A stretch of 64,000 bases of DNA from Sciurus carolinensis (Eukaryota > Chordata > Mammalia > Rodentia > Sciuridae). Shown piece by piece: positions 34,912 through 47,705 of the stretch. The position numbers and the translations under genes are program-made. A model generated the notes under the pieces. It did no database searches. It was not told where the DNA came from and saw only the letters and a list, made by a program, of their open reading frames with translations. The first letter of the stretch is position 1. Every line of letters starts with the position of its first letter. The stretch lies in NCBI RefSeq assembly GCF_902686445.1, contig NC_062222.1:132997035-133061034 (forward strand). The letters run 5' to 3'.

Positions 34912-37900
34912 ATCATCTGCTTCTCAGTGAGATCATTCATCCTTTGGTTTTTGAGATTGGTTTATCTCACTTAGAATGATATTCTCCAACTGCATCCATT
35001 TGCCTGCAAATGCCATAATTTTATTATTATTTATGGTTGAGTAATATTCCATAGTATATATATAACCACAATTTCTTTATCCATTCATCAATTGAGGGGC
35101 ATCTAGGTTGGTTCCACAATCTGGCTATTGTGAATTGAGCAGCTATGAACATTGATGTGACTATCTCTGTAGTATGCTGATTTTAAGTCCTTTGGGTATA
35201 GGCCAAGGAGTGGGAGAGCTGGGTCAAATGGTAGGTCCATTCCAAATTTTCTAAGGAATCTCCACGCTGCTTTCCAGAGTGGCTTCACTAATTTGCAGCC
35301 CCACCAGCAATGTATGAGTGTACCTTTTTCCCCACATCCTCGCCAACACCTATTGTTGCTTGTATTCTTGATAATTGCCATTCTAAATGGGGTGAGATGG
35401 GATCTTAGGGTAGTTTTGATTTGCATTCTCTTATTACTAGAGATGTTGAATATTTTTCCATAAATCTGTTGATTGCTTGTAGATCTTCTTCTGTGAAGTG
35501 TCTGTTCATATCCTTAGCCCATTTGTTGATTGGGTTATTTGTATTCTTCGTGTAGAGTTTTTTGAGTTCTTTATATATTCTGGAAATTAGTCCTCTATCT
35601 GAAGTATGAGTGGCAAATATTTTCTCCCACTCTGTAGGCTCTCTCTTCCCATTGCTAATAGTTTCCTTTGCTGAGAGAAAGCTATTTAGTTTGAATCTGT
35701 CCCAGTTATTGATTATTGCTTTTATTTCTCGAGTTATTGGAGTCCTGTTAAGGAAGTCTGATCCTAAGCCAACAAGTTGAAGATTTGGACCTACTTTTTC
35801 TTCTATAAGATGGAGGGTCTCTGGTCTGATTGCAAGGTCCTTGATCCATTGTGAGTTGATTTTTGTGCAGGGTGAGAGATAGGGGTTTAGTTTCATTCTG
35901 TTGCTTATGGATTTCCAGTTTTCCCAGCATCATTTGTTGAAGAGGCTGTCTTTTCTCCATTGCATATTTTTGGCATCTTTTTCTAGTATGAGAAAGTATG
36001 GTTTGTGTCCATGTCCTCTATTCTGTACCATTGATCTACCTGTCTATTTTGGTGCCAATACTGTGCCATTTTTGTTACTATTGCTTTGTAGTATAGTTTA
36101 AGGTCTGGTATTGCGATACCCCCTGCTTCACTCTTCCTGCTAAGGATCGCTTTAGCTATTCTGGGTTTCTTATTCTTCCAGATGAATTTCATGATTGCTT
36201 GCTCTATTTCTGTAAGGTACATCATTGGGATTTTAATTGGAATTGCATTGAATCTGTATAGCACTTTGGTAGTATGGCCATTTTGATAATATGAATTCTG
36301 CCTATCCAAGAACATGGGATATCTTTCCATCTTTTAAGGTGTTCTTTAATTTTTCTTTCGTGTTCTGTAGTTCTCACTGTAGAGGTCTTTCACCTACTTT
36401 GTTAGATTGATTCCCAGGTATTTTTTTTGAAGCTATTGTGATTGGGGTAGTTTTCCTAACTTCTCTTTCTGAAGAGTCATCACTTATGTATAAAAATGCA
36501 TTCAATTTATGAGCATTAATCTTATATCATGCCACTTTACTGAATTCACTTATGAGTTCTAAAAATTTTCTGGTGGAATTTTCTGGTTCCTCTAAATATA
36601 GAATCATGTCATCAGCAAATAGGGATAGTTTGAGTTCTTCTTTTCCTATTCATATTCCTTTAATTTCCTTGGTCTGTCTAATTGCTCTGGGTAGAGCTTC
36701 AAGGACAATGTTGAATAGAAGTGGTGAGAGAGGGCATCTCTGCCTTGTTCCAGTTTTTAGGGGGAATGCTTTCAATTTTTCACCATTTAGAATGATATTA
36801 GCCATGGGCTTAGCATAGATGGCCTTTACAATGTTAAGGAATGTTCCCACTATCACTATTTTTTCTAGTGTTTTGAGCATGAAGGGGTGCTGTATTTTAT
36901 CAAATGCTTTTTGTGTATCTATCAAAATAATCATGTGATTCTTGACTTTAAATCTATTGATATGGTGAATTACATTTATTGATTTCCTGATGTTGAACCA
37001 ACCTTGCATCCCTGGACTAAAACCCACTTGATAGTGGTGCATTATCATTTAATATATTTTTGTATGCGATTTGCTAAGATTTTGTTGAGAATTTTTGCAT
37101 CAATGTTCATTAAGGATATTGGTCTGAAATTTTCTTTCCTCGATGTGTCTGGTTTAGTTACCAGGGTGATATTGGCTTCATAGAAAGAGTTTGGGAGGGT
37201 TCCCTCCTCTTCTATTTCATGAAATACTTTGAGGAGTATTGGAATGAGCTCTTCTTTAAAGGTTTTGTTGAACACGGCTGAGAACCCATCTGTTCCCGAA
37301 CTTTTCTTTGTTGGTAGGCTTTTGATGACTCTTCTATTTCATTGCTTGAAATTGATCCATTTAAATTCTGTATGTCCTCCTCGTTCAGTTTAGGTAATTC
37401 ATATGTCTCTAGAAAATTGTTGATGTCTTTGAGGTTTTCTATTTTGTTGGAGTATAGATTTTCAAAATATCTTCTAATTATGTTTTGTATTTCAATCATG
37501 TCTGTTGTGATATTTCCTTGTTCACTCCAAATTTTAGTAATTTGGGTTTTCTCTCTTCTTCTCTTTGTTAGTGTGGCTAAGGGTTTATCAATTTTATTTT
37601 GTTTTTTGAAGAACCAACTATTTATTTTGTCAATTTTTTCAATTGTTTCTTTTGTTTCAATTTCGTTGATTTCAGCTCTGATTTTAACCATTTCCTGTCT
37701 TCTACTACTTTTGGTGTTGCTCTGTTTTTCTTTTCCTAGGGCTTTGAGCTGTAGTGTCAGGTCATTTATTTGTTGAATTTGTTGACTTTTTCTTCTTTTA
37801 TTGAATGCACTCCATGAAATAAATTTTCCTTTAAGAACTGCTTTCATAGTGTCCCAGAGATTTTGATATGTTGTTTCATTGTTCTCATTTACCTCTAAGA

Positions 37901-38744
37901 ATTTTTTAATTTCCTTTCTGATATCTTCTGTTATCCATTCATCATACAATAGTGTATTATTTAATATCCAGGTGTTGGAGCAGTTTCTGCTTTTTATTCT
38001 GTCATTTATTTCTAATTTCAATCCATTATGATCTGATACAATACAAGGTATTATCTCTATCTTCTTGTATTTGTTAACAGTAACTTTGTGGCATAACATA
38101 TGGTCTATTTTAGAGAAGGATCCATGTACTGCTGAGAAGAAAGTGTATTCGCTCTTTGTTGGATGGTATATTCTATAAATGTCCATTAAGTCTAAATTAT
38201 TGTATGTGTTTTTGGGATCTATGGTTTCTTTGTTCAATTTTTGTTTGGAAGATCTGTCCAGTGATGAGAGAGGTGTGTTAAAGTCACCTAGTATTATTGT
38301 GTTGTGGTCTATTTGATCTGGCATTGAGAAGGATTTGTTTGACATATATGGATGAGCCACTGTTTGGGGCATAGATATTTATGATTCTTACGTCTTGCTG
38401 ATTTATGCTTCCCTTAAGCAGTATGAAATGTCCTTCTTTATCCCTTCTGACTAACTTTGGCTTGAAGTCCACATTATCCGATATAAGGATGGATACTCCA
38501 ACTTTTTTCTGTGTCCATGTGTATCGTTTGTTTTTACTCATTCTTTCACCTTTAGTCTGTGGGTATCTCTTTCTATAAGATGAGTCTCTTGCAGGCAGCA
38601 AGTTGTTGGATCTTTCTTTTTAATCCAATCTGCCAGTCTATGTCTTTTGATTGATGAGTTCAGGCCATTAACATTCAGGGTTATTATTGAGATATGATTT
38701 GTATTCCCTGTCATTTGGCTCATTTTTTTCATTTTTTTTGACAC
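34912..38744 (-). pseudogene. L1-D ORF2 remnant
   Basis: The start region (near 38744-38700) encodes TGNTNHISIITLNVNGLNSS. Endonuclease motifs GDFNTPLSSLDRSS and FSKIDH are present (38372-38050). The RT region includes [15 protein letters not shown] and FADDM (36605-36619). The Cys/His cluster reads [18 protein letters not shown] (35340-35287). The frame is broken by at least five indels or stops (near 38540, 38320, 37240, 37046, 36640-36330), so no full protein is possible. Confidence 0.9.
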
Positions 38745-38775
38745 ATCTTGATTTCTCTTTTATTTGGCTGTTCCT

Positions 38776-39822
38776 TTATGGTAGTTCTTCCCTTTCATGA
38801 TTTACATCATTGTGTTTCATCTCTTCCTCATGGAATATTTTGCTGAGAATGTTCTGTAATGCCGGCTTTCTTTGTGTAAATTCTTTTAGCTTTTGTTTAT
38901 CATAGAAGGATTTTATTTTGTCATCAAATCTGAAGGTAAGTTTTGCTGGGTATAAGATTCTTGGTTGGCATACATTTTCTTTCAGAACTTGAAAAATGTT
39001 GTTCCAGGCCCTTCTAGCTTTTAGGGTTTGGATTGAAAAATCTGCTGATATCCATATTGGTTTCCCCCTGAATGTAATTTGATACTTTTCTCTCACAGCC
39101 TTTAAAATTCTGTCTTTATTTTGTATGTTAGGTATTTTCATTACAATGTGCCTTGGTGTGGGTCTATTGTAATTTTTTGTATTTGGAGTCCTATAAGCCT
39201 CTTGAACTTGATTTTCCATTTCATTCTTCAGATTTGGGAAATTTTCTGATATTATTTCAATTTCATTGAATAGATTGTTCATTCCTTTGGTTTGTTTCTC
39301 TGTGCCTTCCTCAATCCCGATAATTCTTAAATTTGGCCTTTTCATCATATCCCATAGTTCTTGTAGATTCTGTTCATGTTTTCCTACTGTCTCCTCTGGT
39401 CAACTTTGTTTTCAAGATTAAATATTTTGTCTTCGATATCTGAGGTTCTGTCTTCCAGGTGTTCTATCCTATTGGTTATGCTTTCTATGGAGTTCTTAAT
39501 TTGGTTTATTGTTTCCTTCATTTCAAGGATTTGTTTGGTTTTTTTTCAATATCTCTAACTCTTTATTGAAATGATCTTTTACTTCCTGTATTTGCTCTTT
39601 CAACTGTTGATTAGTGCGATCATTCAATGCCTGCATTTGCCCTTTCATCTCATCCTTCAATGCCTGCATTTGCTCTTTCATCTCCTTGTTTGTGTCCCTG
39701 ATCGTTTTAATTATGTACTTTCTGAACTCCCTTTCTGACATTTCTTTTGCCATACTGTCATTGGATATTATTGCTATACCATCTAGGTTTGTTTGGGACA
39801 TTTTCTTCCCTTGTTTTCTCAT
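38776..39822 (-). pseudogene. L1-D ORF1 remnant
   Basis: It starts MRKQGKKMSQTNLDG at 39822. The frame shifts in the A-rich stretch near 39530-39545 (A8 followed by CC). A further lesion lies near 39385-39410. The C-terminal part (39348-38776) is open from MMKRPNLRII to the end. Two copies of the 11-residue coiled-coil repeat are present (39622-39687). Confidence 0.87.
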
Positions 39823-40561
39823 ATTGTTCAGGTATCTACCCCTCTAGTAGTGAAACTCTGGGATAGTGCAGATTTCCTCTATTGACTAATTTTGTCTCTG
39901 TAGATTTCCAATAACTCACCTTTTAGCCTTCAGTAGCCTGAAGTTTTGGAGGAACTTGATAATGTGGTGCTCCACTAGGAAGCTGGCCTTCTTGGGGTGG
40001 TGGCCTTCAGGTGGGATATATTCCCTGGTGGCTCTGAGTTTGTCCCGAGTCTCTCAATACCTCCTCTTCTTGGCTCCTGGGTCTTGTCAAAGGTCCTCCT
40101 GCCTCCTGTAGGTGTCTCAGGAAGGGAGCTGCCCTTCCAATGATGATGGCCACGCCCTCACGAGTAATTCAAAATGCCTGCACCAGCCTATAAAGAAGCC
40201 TCTGGCTAACTCCATGATGGCGACAAACCTCGGCGTGGTGGTCGGACGGAGTTGTTCAGTGGTGGCATCTGTATTTGGCCTGCTGATTGGGTGGGTTGGC
40301 TACCTGCTGCCCAGCTCCGCAAGGCAGGCGGGTTGGGTGCCCGCCTGCTACCTCCGCAATGTAGGCAGCCGAACTCGCCCGTCAGCAGGCTCTGTGACTG
40401 CGACCAACCAGTGATGGCACCGACCTAGGTGCTGGGGTCAGGCGGGGTCGCTCAGCTATGACATCTGTCCTTGGCCTGCTGGCTGGGCGGGTTATCTGCC
40501 CACTGCTCACCTCCAAGATGTAGGTGGCCTGGCTCACCCCCAGCTTGCTCCGCGACTGCCC
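39823..40561 (-). promoter_or_regulatory. L1-D 5'UTR with about 195-bp monomers
   Basis: Near ORF1 the leader matches L1-B, including a splice-donor-like AAAGGTGAGT (complement of 39914-39923). Further upstream it is replaced by GC-rich sequence that contains two related units. One lies at about 40217-40412 and the other at about 40413-40561, cut by the insertion end. Both have GATGGC...GAC, CGCTCAG-type, CTTGGCCTGCTG, GGGCGGGTT, CTGCC, TGTAGG and CTCGCCC/CTCACCC landmarks in the same order. Tandem promoter monomers are known from mouse L1s, so a promoter role is inferred. Confidence 0.7.
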
Positions 40562-40572
40562 AAGCCTTTCTT

Positions 40573-42089
40573 ATCAAGCTATAAAGGGTGACTCCCCTTT
40601 TCAAGTTGAGTGTTCCCTGAAAGAAATCCCCTACTATTTATGCCTACACTACAGTTAAATGACAATGACGGTGCTACAACCTTCCGTTGTCCACTCTAGC
40701 TTCAGCAGCATGAATGGAAGATGTTTTCCTTCTTCCCTGATGAGATTTAACTCCTGCGTTGCCTCTTTAGCAGGCGTCACAGTGAACATCATCACGCATG
40801 TAGTAGACACAGCAGATTCTGGTCAGATGGAGGGTGGATGAGACCTCTTCTTTGATTCTGCCACTCTCAAGCCACTCTTATTTTATCTCATTATTCCATC
40901 TCAGGAAAGAGTCAGAACATGACCTGTAAGTCATGCATTCTCGTAGATCCAGACAGAAAGAGGTGCACCCTCTTTCCTTCTTGACATGACTCATATGCTG
41001 TTCCTCAAGGCAAACTCAAATGTTAGCCAAATGTTTTCCAAATGAGAGAGAGAGAGAGAGAGAAAGTAAGAAAGAATATAGTCCAGAAATATATTGTGAT
41101 AATTAAAATCCAACAGAATTTCCCAAAATGGAGATTTAAATGGTACATTGACCAGAAGAACAGAGAAGGACCACCTCTTCCAGACTTCCAACTCCAGCAG
41201 CACCTTCAGCTTTGTGTTCTCCCTGACTTAAAAATGATCAGTTTCATTTATGAAAACAACCAGACTCTGGGGATTTCAGCAGTATTTATTCCAGTTGCAG
41301 AATAAATACCCTGGTCATGAGCACAGCAGCTGGAATTTCAGCCATATTGAAGGCCAAGGACCAGAAATGCACAGTAGGCTACCACACCTCCTGATCCTGA
41401 TGAACCTGAATTCTCTGATCTCAGAGTACTCCATCCTGCCAGCTGCTCTCCAGAGAACACCACCAGAGAGACCAAAATCCGTCCATTCAAAGGAATGTCT
41501 GCACTGTCCCGACCTGTGACTCTACACATGGTCACTCTGCATCATTCAGACACTGAGTGTCCATGCTGTGAATTATTCTCCTTCTGCTGAATCATCTTCC
41601 TCTTCAAGTTTGGCTTTTGGCTTTTTTTTATGTCACCAGAAATTTTCATTGAGGTGGACAAAGTAAGGGAATCAAGAGTAAAGAGATGGAGAGTCCAAGT
41701 CCCTTAGTAGCAAGTCTGTCAGAAAAAGTGCTCATGTTTTGGATTGCAGCATCCCCACTTTTAAATATCTGTACTTAAACCAAGAAAAATGGTGAAACCC
41801 ATGAAATGAACAAAAAGATATTACATTTTCTCATTCAACAAGTATTTATCATGTGTGTCAAGCAACAAATACTCCACATACAATAATAATGGATGATAAT
41901 AATAACAATATTACATTTTAGATGGGGGAATCAAGTGCAAACATACTCAATTAAGTATGAATATTTTAGATAATTATAAGTGGTACAATGGAATAATGAG
42001 GTAGAGAGTGACGTGATCAGGGAATTTAGCAGTGAGATAAATGTAACATGCTACATTCACCTGCAGATATTCAGTTGGCCGAATGAAAA
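40573..42089. other. Unassigned sequence with a (GA)n run
   Basis: No gene was recognised. A (GA)n microsatellite lies at 41044-41063. Short frames around 41042-41519 overlap in several phases and look incidental. Confidence 0.4.
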
Positions 42090-42970
42090 CTGAGCATGAC
42101 CCAGTTCAGCAGCAGGTCATAAGAAACTTAAGCAGAACCACCATGAAACCTAAGTGTAATTCCACTCCTGGGTACACACCCAAGGGGACTGGAAACATTT
42201 GTTCACCCAAAATGGGTTCCCAACTTGCAGTGGTCAGGTTTTTGATTTCTTGACTTACGATGTTGTGAAAGTGTAGACATTCAGTAGAATCTGTACTTTT
42301 AATTTTGAAGTTTTGTTCTTGCTCTGGGCTAGCAGGATGCAGTGCTGCGATGCTGGGCAGTGGCAGCAAGAGCACCTCCCTTCCAGCCGTGTGCTCTGGT
42401 GCACTGCGTGGCTAAGCTCTGTGCACCTGGAAGGTGAGGAGTGGTAAATGCATTGTCCACCCAGCAGTATTTTCAATTTATGATGGTCTAATAGGGACAG
42501 GGCCCATCGTGATTCAAGGAACACAGTGCATAAATGTTCATAGCACCAATGCAGCCCAAAAGTGCAAACAGATCAGATGTTCATCAGGTGACAGCTGGAC
42601 CAGCACGACTCGGCAGAGCCACACAATGGCTGCTCTCCCCGCACCAGGAGGAATGAGCTACTGATGCATGTTACCAGTGCAATTTGGAATCACTAAGCTA
42701 AGTGAAGGAAGACAGATCACACGATGTCACTTACATGGATATCCATAATGCGTAAATCCAGAGAGAGAAAGTCTGATATTTTAAAGTCTGCTGAGGATGG
42801 GGATGACTGGAAATGGTTATGGGATGCCAATTTGGGAAGATGAACACCTTCTGAAATTAGATAGTGGTGATGGTTGCACATTCTTGGAAATACACTAAAA
42901 ACTACTGAATCATACCTCTGTAAAAGGTGAGTTTTATGGTATGTACACTATATCTCAAAGAAAAAAAAAA
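42090..42970 (+). mobile_element. Old L1M 3' end, interrupted
   Basis: The sense-strand end of an old L1 is recognisable: TAATTCCACTCCTGGGTACA, then after an interruption ATAAATGTTCATAGCACCAA, TCACTAAGCTAAGTGAAGGA, AAATTAGATAGTGGTGATGG and TTTTATGGTATGTACACTAT, followed by A10. A foreign block at 42211-42531 splits it. Confidence 0.75.
42211..42531 (+). mobile_element. DNA-transposon fossil (Tigger-like, non-autonomous)
   Basis: The block has GACTTACGATGTTGTGAAAG, ATTCAGTAGAATCTGTACTT, GCTGGGCAGTGGCAGCAAGA, and TTTCAATTTATGATGGTCTA landmarks in the order I associate with a mariner/Tigger-type MITE. It sits inside the L1M, so it inserted later. No coding capacity remains. The exact family was not verified. 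Confidence 0.45.
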
Positions 42971-43704
42971 TAGCAGTGATTTTTTCCTGGCTAGATAATA
43001 ATATTTTTAAAACCAGATTATGGTTTGCAAAACCCGATTATACCACTCACCAGTGTAGAATAATAGCCTTCTGCATCTACAGGACAAAATCACAAACACA
43101 GGGGTCAAAACACAAGTTCTTTTTGAGCTGGTCTATGCTTCAAACTCCAGCTTTGTCTCCAGCCATTTCTCTACCAGTGCTTCAACTCTAGGAAGCTGGT
43201 CTTTGCTTTACTTGCCATGACTTGTCTGCACTTTCTACCTATCAAAGCATGTGTTTTGGAACAGTTTCCCCCTCTTCTACCTAACTGGACTAGACCTTCA
43301 AGATGGAAAGCAGACATTGCAGTGTGACTTCCCTTCAGAGTTGACAGCCCAATTTAGAAACACTTGCCCTGTGGCCCTGTGGATCCTCTGCTAATCCCAG
43401 ACCTTTTGAATTGTATTATGAGTTATCTTTCACAAACCATGTCCTCCTCTACCCTGTGTGGTCTGTGGGAGTGGGGGTCGTTCATGCTCTCCATCTATGT
43501 AACCTCAGAGTGTGATCAGTGGGTGTTCAGTAACATAAATCTGCAGCTTGAATATAAATGATGTTGTTTTTAAACAAAAAATGTGAATGAAGTCATAAAT
43601 AGAGAGTATAAAAATATGAATTGAATGTTTGCGGGCTCTTGGTAGAAACCTAGATTTATATCTTGAAGGGGAAGTTTAGGACACCAAAGGAAGCCTGTTC
43701 ATGC

Positions 43705-43747
<43 letters not shown>

Positions 43748-43754
43748 TGTGGAA

Positions 43755-43788
<34 letters not shown>

Positions 43789-45254
43789 GGAGATTGTCAG
43801 AAACAGAGCTACTTAACATATCACATATGAATTTGTTGTACAAAGAAAAGCCATAAAATTTATTGCCCATACAAGGCCACATATAAAATAAAGTAGGATA
43901 CTACCACACTTAGTATGGGTCAATGAGTATAAATTGTAACTTTCCTGGACAAACCAAGGTGATGTGTATCAAGCTTTATTTTAGCATTTAATTATTGGAG
44001 TGGGTTTTGTCATTATTGCTATTATTAGTGTTTTTTTTTTTTTACCCCAATATCTCTTGGCTCACTGCCTCCTTGCATCCTGTCTCTACTGAAGTGGTAG
44101 GGGAGGAAAGGTCTTTGGAAAAAATCTTCCCTGAGATCTAAAATAGTTCCCTTCCTACTATTCTCCTATTACTCTCCTCAGTGTTGGACCCCTCTGCTAG
44201 ATTTCAAGGTTAAGAAGGGAATGGTTCTTTCCAAATCCTTGAAGGATGTCCAGATCATAGCATGGAATATACATGACCCTAATGTGTGAACCCACCAGAA
44301 TCATATCTTGTAAAATTTCCATTAGCGAGTCATCTGAAAAGATGGGGAAGAAATGTTCTCCCTGCGTCAGAGTCATAAGGAAGCTTCTAGGCACCCAGCA
44401 TGATGGAGTTGGTGCCTTCCTAACTAAACCCCATCATGGTGGTCAGTCCTACGGCCCATCGCTGACCTGACCCTGCTCTCTGCTTTTCAGGTGGCTTTCT
44501 GCCAACCCTGGAGCTCACTTGTCAATTACTCCTCCCAATGAGTAACTTTACACTCACCAAGCAAACCTGCCATTAATGGCTTCTGGCTCACTAAAAGTCT
44601 TCACTCAGAAGCCCATAACTAGGGCTACTCAGGTCATGATAGAAAACATGCATACTAAATGGTAGTGCAATGAATTGATTCCATAGTCATATGGAACCAC
44701 TGTGTTTGTGTATCTGGGATGTGTGTGTGTGTGTGTGTGTGTGGTTGTGCTTTTTTGTGGTCAATTTTAGAATGCAAACTTTCCTGTTCCAAATGGAAGT
44801 CATTTTCCTCATTAAGCAAGTAAACAAAACTCAACAGACACAATGACCTCTTATATTTTGTGCCTCTTTAATTCCAGAACAAAACTGGAGCTAAAGAGTA
44901 ACACATGAATTACCTTCATGATTTAATCTGTGTCTACCCTTCCAGGTTTAGCTAATACTATAAACAACCCAAAGCTAATCCTTCCCTTCCAATTCCTTTG
45001 TTTTTGTTTTCTTTTCTTGCTTGCTTGCTTTCCCCCCACTTCTTTCATTTTAGATCAGGTCTTCCAACCCCAGACTGTATGGCAAATACCTTAAGTGAAT
45101 AACCTGAATGTCTCCACCATCAAGACTTGACTCAAGCTGTCCTCTCAGCCTTTCTGCTCTTCCTGTTCTTAGCATTCTGCAAAACTGGGCTCAGATGCAT
45201 CTCTTATAGATGGTTCTACAATTTTCTGGCTCAGATGAATCACACGTGGGCTTT
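42971..45254. other. Unassigned sequence with microsatellites
   Basis: No gene was recognised. It holds a (GT)n run at 43706-43746 followed by (GA)n at 43755-43790, and a (GT)n run at 44721-44743. A frame at 43676-43882 (-) is mostly the translated microsatellite. Confidence 0.45.
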
Positions 45255-45430
45255 TAACACTGCCCTGCCAAACCTCTCCTTAGCACTTATTTCACTTGAT
45301 CTTGGAGTGTGTTTGCACTCTTTCCTCCCCAAGTAGATTGAAGATTCTAGGAGATTAGAGACAATGCCTCCTCCTAGCCAGGTTCTCCTGGTGCTATGCA
45401 CATAGAGAGCTCTCCCAGATAATGCTGCTC
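45255..45430 (+). mobile_element. L2 fragment
   Basis: CTCCTTAGCACTTATTTCAC, then CCCCAAGTAGATTGAAGATTC and GAGATTAGAGACAATGCC, resembles the L2 3' region in sense orientation. It is diverged. Confidence 0.45.
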
Positions 45431-45481
45431 CTGGAATCAAGCAAATAGAGTAAGAAGCTGATTTTGTTGTAAAGAAGAAAA

Positions 45482-45545
45482 CTAATGTTTACCGAGCAAA
45501 TACTATGTGTCAGGCATTTCAGAATGCATTATTTCTGTCCCAGCA
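45482..45545 (-). mobile_element. MIR fragment
   Basis: TAATGTTTACCGAGCAAATAC and TATGTGTCAGGCATTTCAGA match the complement of the MIR 3' end. Confidence 0.55.
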
Positions 45546-46912
45546 GGAGTTCCTATTCCTCATGTATATTCGGAATTGTAAACGAGTCTTCTGGCATTTA
45601 CGTGGACTTGGGTTAATAGTTAATCATTTTTCTTCAATTCCGTCCTCTCGCTTTTCACCATTAACATTTCCCTTACGAGGCTCTGGTTGAGAGAGAAAAA
45701 CTTGAGTGCACACCATTGCTGGAGAGGTCTCTGAATGTCAGTCACCACTCTGGCATGTGGGCTTGCTGGGGTTTTTCAGCACACAAGACTGTCTTTTATG
45801 AAGCATCCGATCCTTTGCTACCAGGGACGCATCTGCCACAAATGGTTTTACCTCCAGCAAGAGAGAGAAGCAAAGGGTAAAGTCCTTGAGATGTGACAGT
45901 TTCAAGTGCCAGCTCCAAACATTCTGATCCATCATGATCAACCTGACTGAATTTCAAAGCAATAGCAGATACACACAAACAGGGATTGCTGCCTACCCCC
46001 AGCCGTCTTCTCATTGCTATCAGAGATGGCTTTGGGGAGAGGGAAGGAGTGAGTCAATAACCTTTCTAGGAGAAAGGCTGCACGCACCCCAGACCACAGG
46101 ACTTCAGGAAGTTTCTCTGTTCCTGGAGGGAGCAGCGATTTGGGATGATATTGTCTTCTTCTCCACAAATCACAGACGTCATTTCTTCTAATATGGAAAC
46201 ACAACTTGCCTAAAATAATTATCAGCCCAGTGTATGCTGGTGTTTTCCACAGAAACGAGATGGAATAGAGACGTACAGTCCCATGAAGACAAGAGCAATG
46301 CTGCTTCCCTTTGTGACGTGGAGTTCCAGGTGTAGGTTAATGGACGGCTCCATGAAATAACAGGAAAATGGAAAGCTAACGGTTGCATTGCCGGATGGTG
46401 CAAAATGATAACACATTTCTGTTTTATAATGCAGGGGTCATGTGGCATCACTACTAGCTGTTCCTGCCAAAAACTTCAATCCAGATGGGAATATTAATTT
46501 ATTTGACCAGATGTGTGACAATGTCACTCTGAAAGGTGGTTCCGGTATGCTGAACTGATATTTATCATCACAGAAATTGCACTGCTAATAGAATATGTCT
46601 GAATTAGTGGCTCTCCAGTGGGACCTTGATCATTTTAAACCAAAAAGAATGTAGGATTTCAGACCCAATGCACTCTAAAAGCCTCATGTTATACAGAAGA
46701 GGTTGGAAGCACGTCAAAGGAACTTCTCAACTCCTGCTTAGAAAACGGAGGATTAACTTAGGACCCCAGAACCACCTAAGCGGGGTTCTTTATGCAACTT
46801 TCATATATTCCTCCATTTTTTTCAGGGAATGAATATGTATTGAACACTCACTGAAATGCATTGTACTAGACATTGGGTAAACAGAGGTTAAAAGGCAAGT
46901 ATAAACACTGCT
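45546..46912. other. Unassigned, apparently single-copy sequence
   Basis: No repeat signature was seen, composition is balanced, and no convincing coding frame exists. It is one of the few stretches here that could be unique or conserved non-coding DNA, but conservation cannot be judged from one sequence. Confidence 0.35.
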
Positions 46913-47705
46913 TTTTTATTATTGGTTCTTTGTAGTCATATATGACATTAGGATTCATTTTGACATAATTATAAAAGCATGGAATATAATTTGTTCTAAT
47001 TTGGTCCTCAGTATTTCCCCTTCCGTATCTCCCTCCCCTGTTCGCTTTCCTCTATTCTAGTAATATTTCTGCTATCATAGTTATTTATTTTAAATCAGTG
47101 TCTTGTGTACATGATGGTGAGATTCACTGTGGTATATTCACATATGTACACAGGAGGGTTACGTCAGATCCCTTCCACTGTCTCTCCCTATTCATCCCCC
47201 ACCCTTCCCTCATTTGCCTTCATCTACTCCACTTATATTTCTTTCTATTCCCCCACTCTTTATTTTGAATTATCTTTTGCATATCAGAAACAATAAATTT
47301 GACTTTTGACTCTCTGGGACTTAGCATGATGTTCTCCAGTTCAATACATTTACCAGTAAATGCCATAATGTCATTCTTCTTTATGGCTAAGTAATACACA
47401 TTTTGTATGTATACCATATTTCATTTATTCATTCATCTATTGAAGGGCAACTAGATTTGTTCCATAGCTTGGGTATTGTGAATTGTTTTGATGTAAATAT
47501 TGATGTGGCTGTCACAGTTGCATGCTGCTTTAAATCACTTGGATATATACCAAGGAGTTGGGATAACCGGGTCATAGGGTGGTTTAATCTCGATACTGCT
47601 TTCCATAGTGATTTCACCAATTTACAGTCCCAACAATGTAGGGGTGCACCTTTTTCCCCACATCCTTTCCAAACGATCCCTGCTTTTGAGAGTTACCCTC
47701 CGGCC
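46913..47705 (-). mobile_element. 5'-truncated L1 3' end (old)
   Basis: On the minus strand the sequence encodes broken ORF2 C-terminus (LWKAVSRL..., LLGIYPSDLK, FTIPKLWNKSSCPSIDE at 47429-47620, then NDIMAFTGKCIELENIMLS at 47220-47390). It continues into a 3'UTR and ends in a T-run near 46913 (the A-tail). It is more diverged than the L1-B group. Confidence 0.82.

Larger units (their letters stand above)
32511..40561 (-). mobile_element. L1-D: full-length LINE-1 carrying a nested L1
   Basis: In minus orientation it has a 5'UTR (40561-39823), ORF1 (39822-38776), ORF2 (38744 to about 34912), a 3'UTR (to 34725, then 32576-32540) and an A-rich tail. An 11-bp target-site duplication AAGCCTTTCTT flanks the whole (32500-32510 and 40562-40572). 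The 3'UTR is interrupted by L1-C (32577-34724); without it, L1-D is about 5.9 kb. Several frameshifts are visible, but the RT active site FADDM is intact (complement of 36605-36619). Its age looks intermediate between L1-A and L1-B. Confidence 0.92.

Noticed and set aside
43676..43882. 68-codon minus-strand frame with Ser/Leu and Thr/His runs
   Set aside because: It is a translated (GT)n(GA)n microsatellite.
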